Under the pieces are notes generated by a model, which had not been told where the DNA came from, ran no database searches, and saw only the letters and a program-made list of their open reading frames with translations. This document shows positions 11,758 to 12,305 of a stretch of 12,305 nucleotides of DNA, in pieces. The DNA is from Nitrospira sp. (GTDB lineage Bacteria > Nitrospirota > Nitrospiria > Nitrospirales > Nitrospiraceae): positions 1-12,305 of the forward strand of contig JAJFBJ010000095.1 of the NCBI GenBank assembly GCA_020697375.1. The letters run 5' to 3'. Within the stretch, counting starts at the first letter, position 1. Each line of letters opens with the position of its first letter. The position numbers were made by a program, and so were the translations under genes.

Positions 11758-12305
11758 GGACGCCACCCGAGTTCCCGCGCGAGTTCGGTGAGAAATGAGG
11801 CGGCATCCATGACCAGCCCGACGGCTTGGAAACTTCCACGATCGGCCAATTTCGTCGGGACTGCCGGATTCACGTCGACACAAACCGTGGGAACCGTGGC
11901 CGGCAATAAGTTGCCGGTGGCGATCGCATGGAGCGTCGAGGCGACCAAGAGAGCGAGTCCGACGCCGGGAATTTCCGCGCGCATGGCCTCCTGCGCCTCC
12001 ATCGAATCCGTCAACACTCCCGGCAGGGGTCCATCGTCACGAATGGTTCCTGCCATGATAACCTTCACATCGCGACGCACGCAGGCCGCCATGATTCCAT
12101 TGGCTACGACTCCGGACGATGCTCGTGACCATGCGGCAACGAACGTCCCGCCGTCAGCCCGTAGCCGAGCGACGTGCCATAGAGACCGGCCTCCATATCG
12201 TGGGCTGCCAAGGCATTGCCGCAAAACAATACCTGCACGTAATCTTCCTCTATCAACCATGTCAGCGCTTCCCGCCCCCCGGCATGCACGATCGCCGGCC
12301 CGCCC
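11754..12305 (-). pseudogene. LOR/SDH-type ornithine cyclodeaminase (TIGR00300-like), 3' part, frame broken
   Basis: The gene enters from beyond the right edge. One frame (12305 to a TAG at 12104) reads GGPAIVHAGG, then LFCGNALAAHDMEAGLYGTSLG and SLPHGHEH, then leaves the family. A second frame, from about 12128 to the TGA at 11754, continues with SSGVVANGIMAACV, AGTIRDDGPLPGVLTD (the hallmark), TLHAIATGNLLPA, CVDVNPAVPTKLADRG and FLTELARELGW. Both are the TIGR00300 / LOR-SDH domain, which in ArgZ-type proteins turns ornithine into proline and ammonia with NAD. From memory, homologs carry about 20 more residues (an IR-x-x-G helix) between the GHEH and GIM motifs. So I see a deletion of roughly 55-60 bases that is not a multiple of three, beyond a plain one-base slip. 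It may be a real pseudogene or an assembly error. No slippery heptamer is visible at the junction. The stop overlaps the dihydrolase start. Confidence 0.75.

Noticed and set aside
12100..12140. Programmed frameshift joining the two cyclodeaminase frames
   Set aside because: No slippery heptamer or following stem is visible, and about 20 residues would still be missing after a slip.
1..12305. CRISPR arrays, insertion sequences, tRNA or rRNA genes, phage or defence genes
   Set aside because: No regularly spaced repeats, transposase or nuclease motifs, or tRNA-like folds were seen by eye; a cmscan or tRNAscan run would settle the RNA question.

Overview
The window (12,305 bases, GC-rich, roughly 60% by eye) reads as ordinary chromosome of a Gram-negative, outer-membrane-bearing bacterium. 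LolA shows the outer membrane. The protein style and gene combination (split arginine dihydrolase / LOR-SDH pair, single-ORF larC near larB) suggest the phylum Nitrospirota, perhaps Nitrospira. That assignment rests on recognition, not on a marker gene or a search. I see no phage, transposon, CRISPR, rRNA or tRNA.

Layout: eleven of thirteen genes are on the minus strand, so the window reads most naturally from right to left. At the right edge (11754-12305) is the 3' part of a LOR/SDH-type ornithine cyclodeaminase, broken by a frame change and an apparent loss of about 20 codons. It overlaps by ATGA a free-standing arginine dihydrolase-like amidinotransferase (10957-11757). Next is a small plus-strand zinc-ribbon membrane protein (10564-10920), then gpsA-larB on the minus strand (8610-10414), again joined by an ATGA overlap. 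A plus-strand exported protein (7915-8487) separates larB from larC. From 7737 leftward, larC, a CaCA-type cation exchanger, pdxA, a small unknown gene and rsmA follow with gaps of 4-31 bases and look like one transcript. A second unit, ftsK-lolA (3-3154), has its own promoter and a third ATGA overlap.

Functions: arginine breakdown to ornithine and then proline with ammonia release (right edge), glycerol-3-phosphate for phospholipids (gpsA), nickel-pincer nucleotide cofactor synthesis (larB, larC; larE and any larA-type client enzyme are outside the window), vitamin B6 (pdxA), 16S rRNA dimethylation (rsmA), chromosome segregation (ftsK) and lipoprotein transport (lolA). The pairs pdxA-rsmA and ftsK-lolA also neighbour each other in E. 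coli.

The most interesting signals are regulatory. Two near-consensus sigma70-type promoters, for gpsA and ftsK, place the -10 box only 7-8 bases before the ATG with almost the same intervening sequence, which predicts leaderless mRNAs. The broken ornithine cyclodeaminase next to an intact dihydrolase is the other item to verify. I do not see a wholly new multi-gene system here.
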